NCBI RefSeq assembly: GCF_000272005.1
Contig: NZ_AKKU01000026.1
Coordinates: 372,001 to 436,000, forward strand
Direction: 5' to 3'
DNA length: 64,000 nt
From: Alishewanella agri BL06
GTDB taxonomy: Bacteria > Pseudomonadota > Gammaproteobacteria > Enterobacterales > Alteromonadaceae
In this document: piece after piece, positions 47,673-57,341 of the stretch
How positions within the stretch are numbered: the stretch's first letter is position 1
Layout: each line of letters begins with the position of its first letter
The notes under the pieces: model-generated
Database searches by the model: none
The model's input: only the letters and a program-made list of their open reading frames with translations
What the model was told of the DNA's origin: nothing
Program-made: the position numbers and the translations under genes

Positions 47673-49277
47673 ATGACAACAGCGATTACCCGTGGCGGTT
47701 TAACCATTAAAGCGCCGATCAGCGATGCCTATCAGCAAATCCTGACTGAACCGGCCTGTCAATTTGTCAGCGAGCTGGTACAGCTATTCCGGCCCCGGTT
47801 AAAAGCCCTGTTAGCAGCTCGGGCAGAGCGGCAGGCGCAATTTGATGCCGGTGCCTTACCTGATTTTCTGCCTGAGACCCAAGCCATCCGCGACGGCGCC
47901 TGGCAGGTCGCGCCTCTACCAGCCGATTTGCTGGATCGCCGGGTGGAAATTACCGGTCCGGTCGATCGCAAGATGATCATCAACGCCCTGAATGCCGATG
48001 TCAAAGTCTTTATGGCGGACTTTGAGGACTCGCAAACGCCGAGCTGGGATGGTGTGATTGAAGGTCAGATCAACCTGCGCGATGCTAACCTTGGCACTAT
48101 CAGCTATACCGATCCACAAAGAGGTAAACACTATGCGTTAAAAGACAAGCCGGCGTTGTTAATTGCCCGGGTCCGCGGTTTGCACTTATGGGAAAAGCAT
48201 ATTGAGCTGGATGGTGAGCAAATTCCGGGCAGCATTTTGGATTTTGCGCTGTATTTTTACCATAACTATCAGACCCGCCTGGCGAAAGGTACTGGCGTGT
48301 ACTATTACCTGCCGAAATTACAAAGCCATCTGGAAGCGAAATGGTGGGATGATATCTTCCATTTTACCGAGCGTAAGTTCGCTGTGGCGACTGGTACCAT
48401 CCGCGCCACTATCCTGATCGAAACCTTGCCAGCCGTATTCGAGATGGACGAGATCCTGTATATGATGAAAGACCATATCGCCGCACTGAACTGTGGGCGT
48501 TGGGATTACATTTTTAGCTACATCAAGACCTTAAATAACCATCCGGATCGGGTATTACCAGATCGGCAGGTCGTGACCATGAATAAGCCGTTTTTAAGTG
48601 CTTACTCGCGACTGCTGATCAAAACCTGTCATAAGCGCGGTGCGCTGGCGATGGGCGGTATGGCAGCCTTTATTCCGGCTAAGGATCCGGCGGCTAATGC
48701 TGCGATTTTAGAGCGTGTGACAGCCGATAAAACGCTGGAAGCCAGTAATGGCCATGACGGTACCTGGGTTGCTCATCCGGGGCTGGCTGCTACCGCCAAT
48801 GCAGTTTTTGACCAGGTGTTAACTGGCGGCAAAACCAATCAACTGCATGTGCTACGCGAGCAGGATGCGCCAGTCACAGCCGCTGAGTTATTGGCGCCTT
48901 GTGATGGTGAACGCACCGAGCAGGGGATGCGCACCAATATCCGTGTGGCGCTGCAATATCTTGCCGCCTGGATCAGCGGCAAGGGTTGTGTGCCGATCTA
49001 TGGTTTGATGGAGGATGCTGCGACGGCGGAGATTTCCAGAACCTCGATCTGGCAGTGGATCAAACATGGTAAGCAGCTGAGTAATGGTCAGCTGGTCACC
49101 AAAGCATTTTTTGCTACCTTACTGGAGCAAGAAGCCGAAGTAGTGTTCGCCGAGGTCGGCGCCGAGGTCTGGCATAGCCAGAATTTTGAGCGCGCCAAAG
49201 CCTTATTGCTGGACATTACCACAGCAGATGAACTGGTGGACTTCCTGACCCTGCCAGCTTATCAACTGCTGGATTGA
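47673..49277 (+). CDS. aceB: Malate synthase A
   Basis: Condenses glyoxylate and acetyl-CoA to malate, the second step of the glyoxylate shunt. 534 residues with family motifs VFMADFEDSQTPSWDGVIEGQINL, RVRGLHLWEKHI, IRATILIETLPAVFEMDEILYM and KRGALAMGGMAAFIPAKDP and the catalytic Asp region near the C-terminus (PIYGLMEDAATAEISRTSIWQW). It converges on a LysR gene; a terminator lies between. Its partner aceA is 1.2 kb further on. Confidence 0.98.
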   Translation: MTTAITRGGLTIKAPISDAYQQILTEPACQFVSELVQLFRPRLKALLAARAERQAQFDAGALPDFLPETQAIRDGAWQVAPLPADLLDRRVEITGPVDRKMIINALNADVKVFMADFEDSQTPSWDGVIEGQINLRDANLGTISYTDPQRGKHYALKDKPALLIARVRGLHLWEKHIELDGEQIPGSILDFALYFYHNYQTRLAKGTGVYYYLPKLQSHLEAKWWDDIFHFTERKFAVATGTIRATILIETLPAVFEMDEILYMMKDHIAALNCGRWDYIFSYIKTLNNHPDRVLPDRQVVTMNKPFLSAYSRLLIKTCHKRGALAMGGMAAFIPAKDPAANAAILERVTADKTLEASNGHDGTWVAHPGLAATANAVFDQVLTGGKTNQLHVLREQDAPVTAAELLAPCDGERTEQGMRTNIRVALQYLAAWISGKGCVPIYGLMEDAATAEISRTSIWQWIKHGKQLSNGQLVTKAFFATLLEQEAEVVFAEVGAEVWHSQNFERAKALLLDITTADELVDFLTLPAYQLLD

Positions 49278-49307
49278 TGTAACAAGACCTGAAAAAACCT
49301 GATGTGC

Positions 49308-49331
49308 AAGGCGCCCCTGTGGCGCCTTTTT
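49308..49331 (+). terminator. Intrinsic terminator after aceB
   Basis: Perfect stem AAGGCGCC / GGCGCCTT (49308-49315, 49321-49328) with a five-base loop, followed by TTT. It lies 30 bases after aceB. Confidence 0.9.
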
Positions 49332-49357
49332 CGATTTTATGTCTAATCCAGTTCAGG

Positions 49358-50296
49358 TCAGTTCAGTTCATCTGCCGTTTCGGTGATCAGGCGGCGAAAC
49401 CAGATATGGCTGGCATCCTGATGCAGCAGAGGGCTCCAGATCATTTTCAGTTCAATTGACGGAATGGCAAAAGGTGGATCCATAATCGCCATCGTCGGAT
49501 CTTTTTCGTATAAACGGGCGGCGCGGCTGGGCAGCGTCGCAATCAGGTCAATACCTACCGCCAGATGCATCGCCACATGGTAGTTACGGGTAAAGACGGT
49601 GATATTGCGTTGTTTGCCCAGTTTGGCCAGGGCTTCGTCTACCCAGCCGAGCTTTTGCACATCTTTCGGATCCATACCGACGCCGACACCAAAGCCGGTT
49701 TTACTGACCCAAATATGCTGCGCTTTCAGATAGCTATCCAGATTAAAGTGCGAGAGAACCGGGTTTTGCCGGTTTAGCAGGCAGGAAAAACTATCGCGCC
49801 AGACGGTTTTCTGATGAAACGACTGCGGTAATTGATCAAAGCGGTTAATCGCCATATCGACCTTGCCATTTTCCACATCATGAAAGGTCACATCGGACGG
49901 GGTCATAATATCCAGACTGGTATAGGGCGCCTGTACCCGCAATTTTTTTAATAGCGCTGGGATCAGCGTCGAGGCCGCATAATCGCTGGCCATGATCCGG
50001 AACACGCGCCGGCTTTGTGACGGCTCAAAATCTTTGTTCGGTTGTAAGGTTTCTTCCAGGGTTAGCAAAACACCGCGTACCACAGGGGCTAATTCGCGGG
50101 CCCGCTCGGTGGGCACCATCCCCTCAGATGTGCGCACCAGGATCGGATCGTTGAGTAAATCCCGCAGTCGTTTTAAGCCGTTACTCATCGCCGGCTGGGT
50201 GATATTCAGCTGGTTGGCGGCACGGGTCACATTCTTCTCCCGCAGCAGCACATCCAGGTAAACCAGCAGGTTGAGGTCCATTTTATTGATATTCAT
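49358..50296 (-). CDS. LysR-family transcriptional regulator
   Basis: 312 residues. N-terminal winged helix-turn-helix (MDLNLLVYLDVLLREKNVTRAANQLNITQPAMSNGLKRLRDLL read in parts) with an effector-binding domain (FRIMASDYAASTLIPALL; KVDMAINRFDQLPQSFHQK). The variant DLNLLVYLDVLL and FRIMASDYA is typical of the NodD/PA-like subgroup. Located between aceB and aceA and divergent from aceA with 194 bases between, so it is the prime candidate to regulate the glyoxylate genes. Confidence 0.93.
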   Translation of the reverse strand: MNINKMDLNLLVYLDVLLREKNVTRAANQLNITQPAMSNGLKRLRDLLNDPILVRTSEGMVPTERARELAPVVRGVLLTLEETLQPNKDFEPSQSRRVFRIMASDYAASTLIPALLKKLRVQAPYTSLDIMTPSDVTFHDVENGKVDMAINRFDQLPQSFHQKTVWRDSFSCLLNRQNPVLSHFNLDSYLKAQHIWVSKTGFGVGVGMDPKDVQKLGWVDEALAKLGKQRNITVFTRNYHVAMHLAVGIDLIATLPSRAARLYEKDPTMAIMDPPFAIPSIELKMIWSPLLHQDASHIWFRRLITETADELN

Positions 50297-50490
50297 ATCT
50301 GAAATGCTCAGCTGTCAGTACATTATTGCGCTGAATCATAGCATTGCTGCAAAGCGAACCCAATAGCCGCTTTTGTCATTCATCTAAAAAATGATGAGCA
50401 TCATGAAAATCAGCTTTATGAATTTTTGTTTTGTTAACTATATTGAAAGCACACCACAGCGGTTACAGTTAAAACCAAGAGGAAACTACC

Positions 50491-52083
50491 ATGACAGCTT
50501 ATCAAGATCAGATCGCCGCGTTAGAGCAAGTTGTTGGCAGCAACCAGGGCTGGAATGCTATCAGTCCTGAGTATGCGGCGCGGATGCGCTTACAAAACCG
50601 TTTTAATACCGGTTTAGATATCGCGAAATATACCGCTAAGGTGATGCGCGCCGATATGGCCGCTTATGACGCCGACAGCAGCCAGTACACGCAGTCATTA
50701 GGTTGCTGGCATGGCTTTATCGGCCAGCAAAAGCTGATTGCGATTAAAAAGCACTTTGGTACCACCAAGCGTAAATACCTGTATCTGTCTGGCTGGATGA
50801 TTGCCGCACTGCGCTCTGAGTTTGGCCCACTGCCGGATCAATCTATGCACGAGAAAACCTCAGTGCCGGCATTAATCGCTGAGTTATACACCTTTTTAAA
50901 ACAAGCCGATGCCCGCGAGCTGGGTGGGCTGTTCCGCGAACTGGATGCAGCCCGAGCTGCCGGAGACAGCGCCAAAGCTGCAGCGGTACAGAGCAAGATT
51001 GATAACTTTGAAACCCACGTGGTGCCGATTATTGCCGATATTGATGCTGGCTTTGGTAATGAAGAAGCCACCTACTTACTGGCGAAGAAAATGATTGAAG
51101 CCGGTGCCTGTGCGATTCAGATTGAAAACCAGGTCTCGGATGAGAAGCAGTGTGGTCACCAGGATGGTAAGGTCACAGTACCGCATGCTGATTTCCTGGC
51201 GAAAATTAACGCCGTGCGTTACGCCTTCCTGGAGCTGGGCGTCGATGATGGCGTTATTGTTGCCCGTACTGACTCTTTAGGTGCGGGTTTAACCAAGCAA
51301 ATCGCGGTAACCAAAGCGCCGGGCGATTTAGGCGATAAATATAACAGCTTCCTGGATGGCGATTACATTAGCAGTGCCGATGATATTGCCAATGGTGACG
51401 TGGTAGTAAAAGCCAATGGTAAGCTGTTAAAGCCTAAGCGTTTAGCCAGTGGTTTGTTCCAGTTCAAACAGGGCAGTGGTGTCGACCGGGTGGTATTGGA
51501 TTGTATTACCTCATTACAAAACGGTGCTGACTTACTGTGGATTGAGACCGAGAAGCCACATATCGGTCAGATCAAAGAGATGGTTGACCGGATCCGTGAG
51601 GTGGTGCCGGGTGCCAAGCTGGTTTATAACAACAGCCCATCCTTTAACTGGACGCTGAATTTCCGCCAGCAAGTATTTGATGCCTGGAAAGCGGCGGGTA
51701 AAGATGTGTCTGCTTACGATCGTGCTGCCTTAATGAGCGCCGAGTATGATACGACAGAGCTGGCGCTGGAAGCCGATAAGCGGATTCAGACCTTCCAGGC
51801 TGATGCGGCGCGTGAGGCGGGGATTTTCCACCACCTGATCACCCTGCCGACTTATCATACCGCTGCCCTGTCTACTGACAATCTGGCCAAGGAATACTTT
51901 GGCGCCGCAGGCATGCTGGGTTATGTGGCTGGCGTGCAGCGCAAGGAAATCCGGCAGGGCATCGCCTGTGTTAAGCATCAGAACATGTCGGGTTCAGATA
52001 TCGGCGATGATCACAAAGAGTATTTCTCTGGTGAAGCGGCACTGAAAGCCGGTGGTGCTCATAACACCATGAATCAGTTCTAA
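50491..52083 (+). CDS. aceA: Isocitrate lyase (long form)
   Basis: Splits isocitrate to glyoxylate and succinate. 530 residues, longer than the E. coli enzyme (434) and like the subfamily found in Pseudomonas and marine gammaproteobacteria. The catalytic Cys motif is K(Q)CGH (Lys219, Cys221; K[KR]CGH is usual) followed by QDGKVTVPHADFL; IIADIDAGFGNEEATYLLAKKMIEAGA and GVIVARTDSLGAGL complete the site. AGAGGAAAC lies before the ATG. A strong terminator follows. Confidence 0.98.
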   Translation: MTAYQDQIAALEQVVGSNQGWNAISPEYAARMRLQNRFNTGLDIAKYTAKVMRADMAAYDADSSQYTQSLGCWHGFIGQQKLIAIKKHFGTTKRKYLYLSGWMIAALRSEFGPLPDQSMHEKTSVPALIAELYTFLKQADARELGGLFRELDAARAAGDSAKAAAVQSKIDNFETHVVPIIADIDAGFGNEEATYLLAKKMIEAGACAIQIENQVSDEKQCGHQDGKVTVPHADFLAKINAVRYAFLELGVDDGVIVARTDSLGAGLTKQIAVTKAPGDLGDKYNSFLDGDYISSADDIANGDVVVKANGKLLKPKRLASGLFQFKQGSGVDRVVLDCITSLQNGADLLWIETEKPHIGQIKEMVDRIREVVPGAKLVYNNSPSFNWTLNFRQQVFDAWKAAGKDVSAYDRAALMSAEYDTTELALEADKRIQTFQADAAREAGIFHHLITLPTYHTAALSTDNLAKEYFGAAGMLGYVAGVQRKEIRQGIACVKHQNMSGSDIGDDHKEYFSGEAALKAGGAHNTMNQF

Positions 52084-52115
52084 GTTTTCGCAACGTGGTC
52101 AGGTAACTGACAGTT

Positions 52116-52142
52116 GGGCAGCTTCGGCTGCCCTTTTTTTTG
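52116..52142 (+). terminator. Intrinsic terminator after aceA
   Basis: Stem GGGCAGC / GCTGCCC with a TTCG tetraloop (52116-52133) followed by eight to nine T. Among the strongest terminators in the window. Confidence 0.95.
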
Positions 52143-52304
52143 CTAACACCTTTCCTGCCAGGGCCTTTTCGCGTAAGAATAGACTGATTAAGTAATAACT
52201 GAATTGATCGGGCGCATCAAAGTGGTTGATGTAATTTGGTGTCTGGTAAGGGCTGTGCTGCAATATTTGATAATCGGAATCCGGCATTTAAACGGAAAAT
52301 AGCC

Positions 52305-53231
52305 ATGCGGATACTCTTTCTTGTAGCTTTTATACTGTTAGCCGGCTGTCAGCCGGCGCAGCCTCCAGTTAATCTGGCCGGGAATACCTGGCTGGGTTAT
52401 CAGCCGCTGTATCTGCTGTTGGCGGAGCGGGAATGCCCGGATTGCGTACTGAAGCTTGGCGACAAACACCAGCTCCAGATCACTATGTTGCCCTCGACCA
52501 CTCAGGTGCTGCGACTCTTTAGTGCTGGTCAGCTGGACGCGGCAATGCTAACCCTGGATGAAGCGCTGACGTTTCAAAGTCAGACGGCAATGAATATATG
52601 TATTGCTGCAGTACTCAGTTATTCCAATGGCGCCGACGCTGTGATGGCTCTGCCTGATTTTAACCCGGCACAACCTTTTCGAATTGGTTATGAAGAAACC
52701 GCATTGGGTGGCTATATGTTGCGGCGGGTCGTTGAGTTATCTGGTTGGTCCGAATCGCAGTTTGAGCAGCGTTTAATTGTTCCGCGCCGCCATGTTTCTG
52801 CTTTATTACAGCGTGAAGTGGATGTGGTTATTACCTACGAGCCCTATGTCAGTCAGCTTAGCAAAGCTGGTGCGCAGCGGTTACTGGATAGCCGGCAACT
52901 GCCGGGCGAAATAATTGATATATTGGTAGTGCAAACCGAAGTTTGGCAACGGCAGGCTGCGTTATTTTCAGACTTACTATCTGGCTATTGGTCACAAGGC
53001 GTGGCGCGGGTGCAGCAGTTGGATGCCTCAGCACTGACGATACTGGCACAGAACACTGAACTTAGTGCGGAAGAGTTGCAGCAAGCTTTGGCAGGAATGG
53101 CGTTCCCGCCTTATCAGCAGGATCGGCAACAACTGGCCGCGCAGTTAGCGCCGGTGATCGCCAGAACCAGCAAGTATTTGCTGCAGAGCGAGCATATTAG
53201 CCAAGCCCCAACACTTGAAGTCTGCAGGTGA
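52305..53231 (+). CDS. Substrate-binding lipoprotein (NMT1/ThiY-like)
   Basis: 308 residues with a lipoprotein signal, lipobox LLAGC (Cys15). The fold is a type 2 periplasmic binding protein of the NMT1/SsuA group: AGNTWLGYQPLYLLLAERE, QVLRLFSAGQLDAAMLTLDEAL, FRIGYEETALGGYMLRRVVE and VDVVITYEPYVSQLSKAGA. No ABC permease or ATPase gene is near. Instead a GGDEF-EAL gene follows seven bases later, so it probably serves as the ligand sensor for that enzyme. The frame runs upstream to 52236; the ATG at 52305 gives the signal peptide. Confidence 0.88.
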   Translation: MRILFLVAFILLAGCQPAQPPVNLAGNTWLGYQPLYLLLAERECPDCVLKLGDKHQLQITMLPSTTQVLRLFSAGQLDAAMLTLDEALTFQSQTAMNICIAAVLSYSNGADAVMALPDFNPAQPFRIGYEETALGGYMLRRVVELSGWSESQFEQRLIVPRRHVSALLQREVDVVITYEPYVSQLSKAGAQRLLDSRQLPGEIIDILVVQTEVWQRQAALFSDLLSGYWSQGVARVQQLDASALTILAQNTELSAEELQQALAGMAFPPYQQDRQQLAAQLAPVIARTSKYLLQSEHISQAPTLEVCR

Positions 53232-53238
53232 GCACCGG

Positions 53239-55665
53239 ATGATTGCGCAGTTGTTAAAAACTAATCTTTACAGCATCCGGGTAAGGCTATCCTTGATTCT
53301 GTTTGCCGTCTTTGTGTTACTGGCGCTGATCGCTGTTATTGCCATTATCAATGAACAACAACGTCAGGCCCTGCACAGCAGCGAGCAGGAGCTGAGGACT
53401 ATCGGTAGCTTGAGCCAGGCCTCGTTTAACCGGGCTTTGCGGCTGGAGATGCCAGAAGTGATGGAGGAGTTGAAAACCGAATTGCAAGCACATCGCCGTA
53501 TTCAGCGGGTATTGCGGGTTTCAGAACAGGGGCAAGTGCTGGGCGCCTATAACAACCGGTACCTGGGGCAGCATGCCAGTACAGTGATTAACCATTTTAA
53601 TGCTGAGTTATTTACCAGCACTGCGACAAGCGGCTTATTGGCATTTCAGTTTATTCCAGGGCAACAAATTTTTGTGTTGTATCTGCCGTTGTTAGCGCCG
53701 GGAGAGGATTATAGCCGACCAGCCCGGCAGATGCTGTTACTGGAATACCGGCATGAAAGTAGTTGGCTGACGGCACTATTAAGTCGTTGGCAAGCTCTGC
53801 TGATTGCGTTAATTATTCTATCTGGCACTTCAGCTCTGCTTTGGCGCTATTTGCAGCGGACTCTGGCCGACCCGGTAGCACAATTAGTGCGGGCATTAGC
53901 GGAAGTGAGTACTGGTAAGTCACTGCAGTTGCCGCCGGGTGAACGACGTTCCGAAATCGGACAATTAACTCAGGCAATTGAAAGCATGGTCAGGCAACGG
54001 CAGGCCGATGAAGCAGAGCTCAGAAAACTCTCTGCAGCGGTCGAGCAAAGCAAAGATGGTATTCTGATCACAAACCAACAACAGCAGATTGTCTATGTTA
54101 ACGCTTCTTTACTAGAGTTAACCGGGTATGGTCGGGCTGAACTGATAGGTCAAAACCCTGGCATGCTTGGCAGCGGTAAAACTCCCGATACGGTCTACCA
54201 GCAAATGTGGCAGGCGCTGAACCAGGATCAGGCCTGGACCGGCGAGTTTATTAACCGGCGCAAAGATGGCTCAGAATATACTGAGCTGCAAACTATTACG
54301 CCGCTGAAAGACCGTCATGGCCAGATCAGCCACTATTTAAGTATTAAACGTGATATCTCTGAACAAAAAGCGGCACAGCTGCGGCTAAGTTTTCTGGCGT
54401 TCTACGATGTCTTAACCCATTTACCTAACCGGATGTCTTTGCTGGAGCATTTGCGCCAACAGGATACCGGCGTCAGTCTGGTATTTCTGAATATTGATCG
54501 GATGAAATTTATCAATGATGCCAGAGGTTTTGAATACGGTAATCAGGTGTTATTGGGCATGGCTAAGCATTTACAGCGCTATAAAGCCTTGTATTTAAGC
54601 CATTTGGGAGCCGATAATTTTTGCCTGGTGCTGCCACCAGCAGCCTTTCCTAAACTTGCAGATGCGGAGCGATTGGCAGGCACCTTACTAGCCGAATTAC
54701 AAAACCCACTTAGTATTGACGGTGAACTCCTGGTGTTGTCGATTAGTATCGGCATTAGCCAGGCTACTGAGCTGATCCCGCCGGAGCAATTGATTCAGCA
54801 AGCTGATACTGCGATGCATGTTGCGAAGAATCTGGGGGGGAATCGCTATGCCTGCTACCGGCAAACAGATAGCCAAAGTGCCTTACAAGCCTTCCAAATA
54901 GAGAAGGCTTTGCGCCAGGCTCTGGAGAAAGATGAGTTAAAACTCTATTTACAAAGCCAGTGTGATCAACATGGTGTGCTGGCCGGTGCTGAGGCACTGG
55001 TGCGTTGGCAGCATCCGGAGCAGGGGCTGATTTCACCGGCACTCTTTATCCCGGTGGCAGAACGATCGGATCTGATTATTGCGCTGGATAATTGGGTTTT
55101 GGCGAAAGCCGGTGAACTGCTCGCTAATTGGCGAAGTCAGGGGCTGAGTTATACCTTGTCAGTAAATATCAGCCCGCGTCATGTCCGGCATGCCAGCTTT
55201 GTTGAAGATGTAAAGGCAGTGTTGGCACGTTACCAGTTTGTGCCCTCTGCGCTGGTGCTGGAAGTGACAGAAGGGCTGTTAGTCGACGATTTAGAAGGCA
55301 GTATCGCGAAAATGCTGCAGTTGACTGCGCTTGGCATCACCTTTGCCATTGATGATTTCGGTACCGGCTACTCATCACTGTCTTATATCCGCAATTTACC
55401 GGTACAGGAACTAAAGATTGACCAGAGCTTTATCAAAGGTATTCCGAACCAACAAAATGATGTGGTGATGGTCGAAACCATTATTGCCGTGGCAAGGCAG
55501 CTACATTTAAGAGTGGTTGCTGAGGGCGTTGAGACCGCAGATCAAGCGGTATTCTGTCAGCAACAAGGCTTATGGTCGCAAGGTTACTATATCGACAAAC
55601 CGCTACCGATAGCAGATTGGCAGACGCGTTGGTTAAATCTGCTCAGTAGCCCCGCCAGGCAATGA
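53239..55665 (+). CDS. Membrane GGDEF-EAL phosphodiesterase with degenerate GGDEF
   Basis: 808 residues. Two membrane helices (about 17-39 and 180-198) enclose a periplasmic sensor region, followed by HAMP (RTLADPVAQLVRALAEVSTGKSL), PAS (SAAVEQSKDGILITNQQQQIVYVNASLLELTGYG) with PAC, GGDEF and EAL. The GGDEF signature reads GADNF (54607-54621, residues 457-461), so cyclase activity is unlikely. The EAL domain is complete (EAL at residues 585-587; FAIDDFGTGYSSLSYIRNLP), so the protein is expected to degrade c-di-GMP. It starts seven bases after the substrate-binding lipoprotein gene, and its 3' end overlaps the DTW gene by 33 bases. Confidence 0.93.
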   Translation: MIAQLLKTNLYSIRVRLSLILFAVFVLLALIAVIAIINEQQRQALHSSEQELRTIGSLSQASFNRALRLEMPEVMEELKTELQAHRRIQRVLRVSEQGQVLGAYNNRYLGQHASTVINHFNAELFTSTATSGLLAFQFIPGQQIFVLYLPLLAPGEDYSRPARQMLLLEYRHESSWLTALLSRWQALLIALIILSGTSALLWRYLQRTLADPVAQLVRALAEVSTGKSLQLPPGERRSEIGQLTQAIESMVRQRQADEAELRKLSAAVEQSKDGILITNQQQQIVYVNASLLELTGYGRAELIGQNPGMLGSGKTPDTVYQQMWQALNQDQAWTGEFINRRKDGSEYTELQTITPLKDRHGQISHYLSIKRDISEQKAAQLRLSFLAFYDVLTHLPNRMSLLEHLRQQDTGVSLVFLNIDRMKFINDARGFEYGNQVLLGMAKHLQRYKALYLSHLGADNFCLVLPPAAFPKLADAERLAGTLLAELQNPLSIDGELLVLSISIGISQATELIPPEQLIQQADTAMHVAKNLGGNRYACYRQTDSQSALQAFQIEKALRQALEKDELKLYLQSQCDQHGVLAGAEALVRWQHPEQGLISPALFIPVAERSDLIIALDNWVLAKAGELLANWRSQGLSYTLSVNISPRHVRHASFVEDVKAVLARYQFVPSALVLEVTEGLLVDDLEGSIAKMLQLTALGITFAIDDFGTGYSSLSYIRNLPVQELKIDQSFIKGIPNQQNDVVMVETIIAVARQLHLRVVAEGVETADQAVFCQQQGLWSQGYYIDKPLPIADWQTRWLNLLSSPARQ

Positions 55666-56337
55666 CAAATGCGGCTTACCCTTTAGATAGGCATTGCGAA
55701 ATACCTGAAAGTACTCCGCTAACTGCTCTGCAGCCGGTTGATCGGCCGCCAGCCGCAGCACTTCAATCGCCACTTCCGCGGTACAAAGTTGATGCAAGTG
55801 TGCTGCTTCGCGCAGCAGATAATCACTTTGTTGCGTTGGCTGGATCCCCAGCACCGGCAGTTTAGCCAGATAAGGGCTTTTAAACATTTTCTTCGCCTCG
55901 CGCCAGGTGCCATCCAGCATCACAAACAGCGGCGTGCGCCCGGCGCTGGCCTGCTGTAGCGCAGCCGCATCGGCCAGACAACGTTCTGCTTCGGCATATT
56001 GGGTTGGAAAAACTACGATGGGCGCATAGCGTGGGTCGGCCAGCAGCGCCAGTAACGCCGGATCCGGCCTGGTGCGATCCCAGACAAAGGCATGGCTATC
56101 AGCAGCAATATCGCAGATCAGGCGCCCGGTATTACTTGGCTTATAGCATTCGCCGGTATACATAATAAAGCAAAACGCGGATTTTGCCTGCGGCACTGGG
56201 GTGGCTGCACAGATACAGTCAGTTTGGGGCAGCAAACAGTGCTCACAGCGGCGCACCTTGCTACCCCTGGCATTAAAAACGCGGGTGGCTTTTTGCAATT
56301 CGCGCTGTCGTAGCGCCAGAATAGCATTGCGATGCAT
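55633..56337 (-). CDS. DTW-domain tRNA-uridine aminocarboxypropyltransferase
   Basis: 234 residues with the DTW/TDD family signature: a zinc-binding N-terminus (RCEHCLLPQTDCIC) and MLDGTWREAKKMFKSPYLAKLP (the DGTW). Homologues (TapT/TtuA) add the acp group to U47 of tRNA using S-adenosylmethionine. The gene overlaps the end of the GGDEF-EAL gene on the opposite strand by 33 bases. Confidence 0.93.
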   Translation of the reverse strand: MHRNAILALRQRELQKATRVFNARGSKVRRCEHCLLPQTDCICAATPVPQAKSAFCFIMYTGECYKPSNTGRLICDIAADSHAFVWDRTRPDPALLALLADPRYAPIVVFPTQYAEAERCLADAAALQQASAGRTPLFVMLDGTWREAKKMFKSPYLAKLPVLGIQPTQQSDYLLREAAHLHQLCTAEVAIEVLRLAADQPAAEQLAEYFQVFRNAYLKGKPHLSLPGGATEQI

Positions 56338-56443
56338 AGGCAGGAGTTCCGGGCGTTGGCTGTTTGGGCGCGTATTCTAGCGGCTTTTATGCTAAGCTGC
56401 CGCCACTTTTTTGCTGCTTTGTTGGCTTAAGCCAAACGTCGTG

Positions 56444-57328
56444 ATGTTAATTACTGCCAAACAGCCTTCTGAAATTACCTTGCCGGCGCATAATCAGGGC
56501 TGGCCGACGGTACTGGCATTTTTGTGTGCCCATTTTCCGCGCATTCCGGCTGAGAATTGGCAGCAGCGGATCCGCGACGGCAAGGTCTATTGGTATCAGG
56601 GTGAGGCGATCACTGAGCAGACGCCGTTTTTGCCCAGTCGCCGGCTCTGTTATTTTCGCGAAGTCGCGGCCGAGCCGAAAATTCCGTTTTTGCATCAGAT
56701 CCTGTATCAGGATGCGCACCTGCTGGTCGCCGATAAACCGCATTTTTTACCGGTTACGCCGGGCGGAGACTTTGTTAACGAATGCCTGTTGCAGCGGCTG
56801 AAAGAGGATACCGGCATCAGCGATTTAGCGCCGCTGCACCGGCTGGATCGCGATACCGCCGGCTTAGTGTTGTTTAGCTGTAATAGCCAAAGCCGGCCAT
56901 ATTATTACCAGTTATTTCAGCAGGGGCAGCTGGCAAAGCGCTATCAGGCCCGGGCCCGCTTAAGCGCCAACCTGCAGCCGCCGCTAAGCTGGCAGTTGAG
57001 TAACCGGATTGAAAAAGCCCAGCCGCGATTTATTAATCAGATCGTACCGGGTGAGGCCAATGCGCACTCTATTATCGAGCTGGTCGGCGTTGAGGGGGAT
57101 ATCGGCCAGTTTCAGCTGCAGCCGCTGACGGGGAAAACCCATCAGCTCAGGCTGCATATGCTGAGTCTTGGCATGCCGATCTTAAATGATGCTTACTATC
57201 CTGAGTTGTTACCGAAGAATACCAGCGATTTCAGCCGCCCCCTGCAGCTACTCGCGCAGCAGCTGAGTTTTATCGATCCGCTTAGTCAACGTCAGCAGCA
57301 TTTTGTCTCGCAGCAGAGGTTATTTTAG
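56444..57328 (+). CDS. RluA-family pseudouridine synthase
   Basis: 294 residues. The catalytic motif is PLHRLDRDTAGLVLFS (RLDRDT, catalytic Asp), with FVNECLLQRLKEDTG before it and LQPLTGKTHQLRLHMLSLGMPILNDAYYPE after it. An S4-like N-terminal region is not obvious. RNA target unknown. The start is uncertain: TTG at 56411 or GTG/ATG at 56441-56444. Convergent with yaiI, with a gap of 13 bases. Confidence 0.92.
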   Translation: MLITAKQPSEITLPAHNQGWPTVLAFLCAHFPRIPAENWQQRIRDGKVYWYQGEAITEQTPFLPSRRLCYFREVAAEPKIPFLHQILYQDAHLLVADKPHFLPVTPGGDFVNECLLQRLKEDTGISDLAPLHRLDRDTAGLVLFSCNSQSRPYYYQLFQQGQLAKRYQARARLSANLQPPLSWQLSNRIEKAQPRFINQIVPGEANAHSIIELVGVEGDIGQFQLQPLTGKTHQLRLHMLSLGMPILNDAYYPELLPKNTSDFSRPLQLLAQQLSFIDPLSQRQQHFVSQQRLF

Positions 57329-57341
57329 CCTGGCAGTTGTT

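Noticed and set aside
52099-52287. Minus-strand open frame of 62 codons between aceA and the lipoprotein gene
   Set aside because: It runs through the strong aceA terminator and shows no domain or good ribosome-binding site. A small gene cannot be fully excluded.
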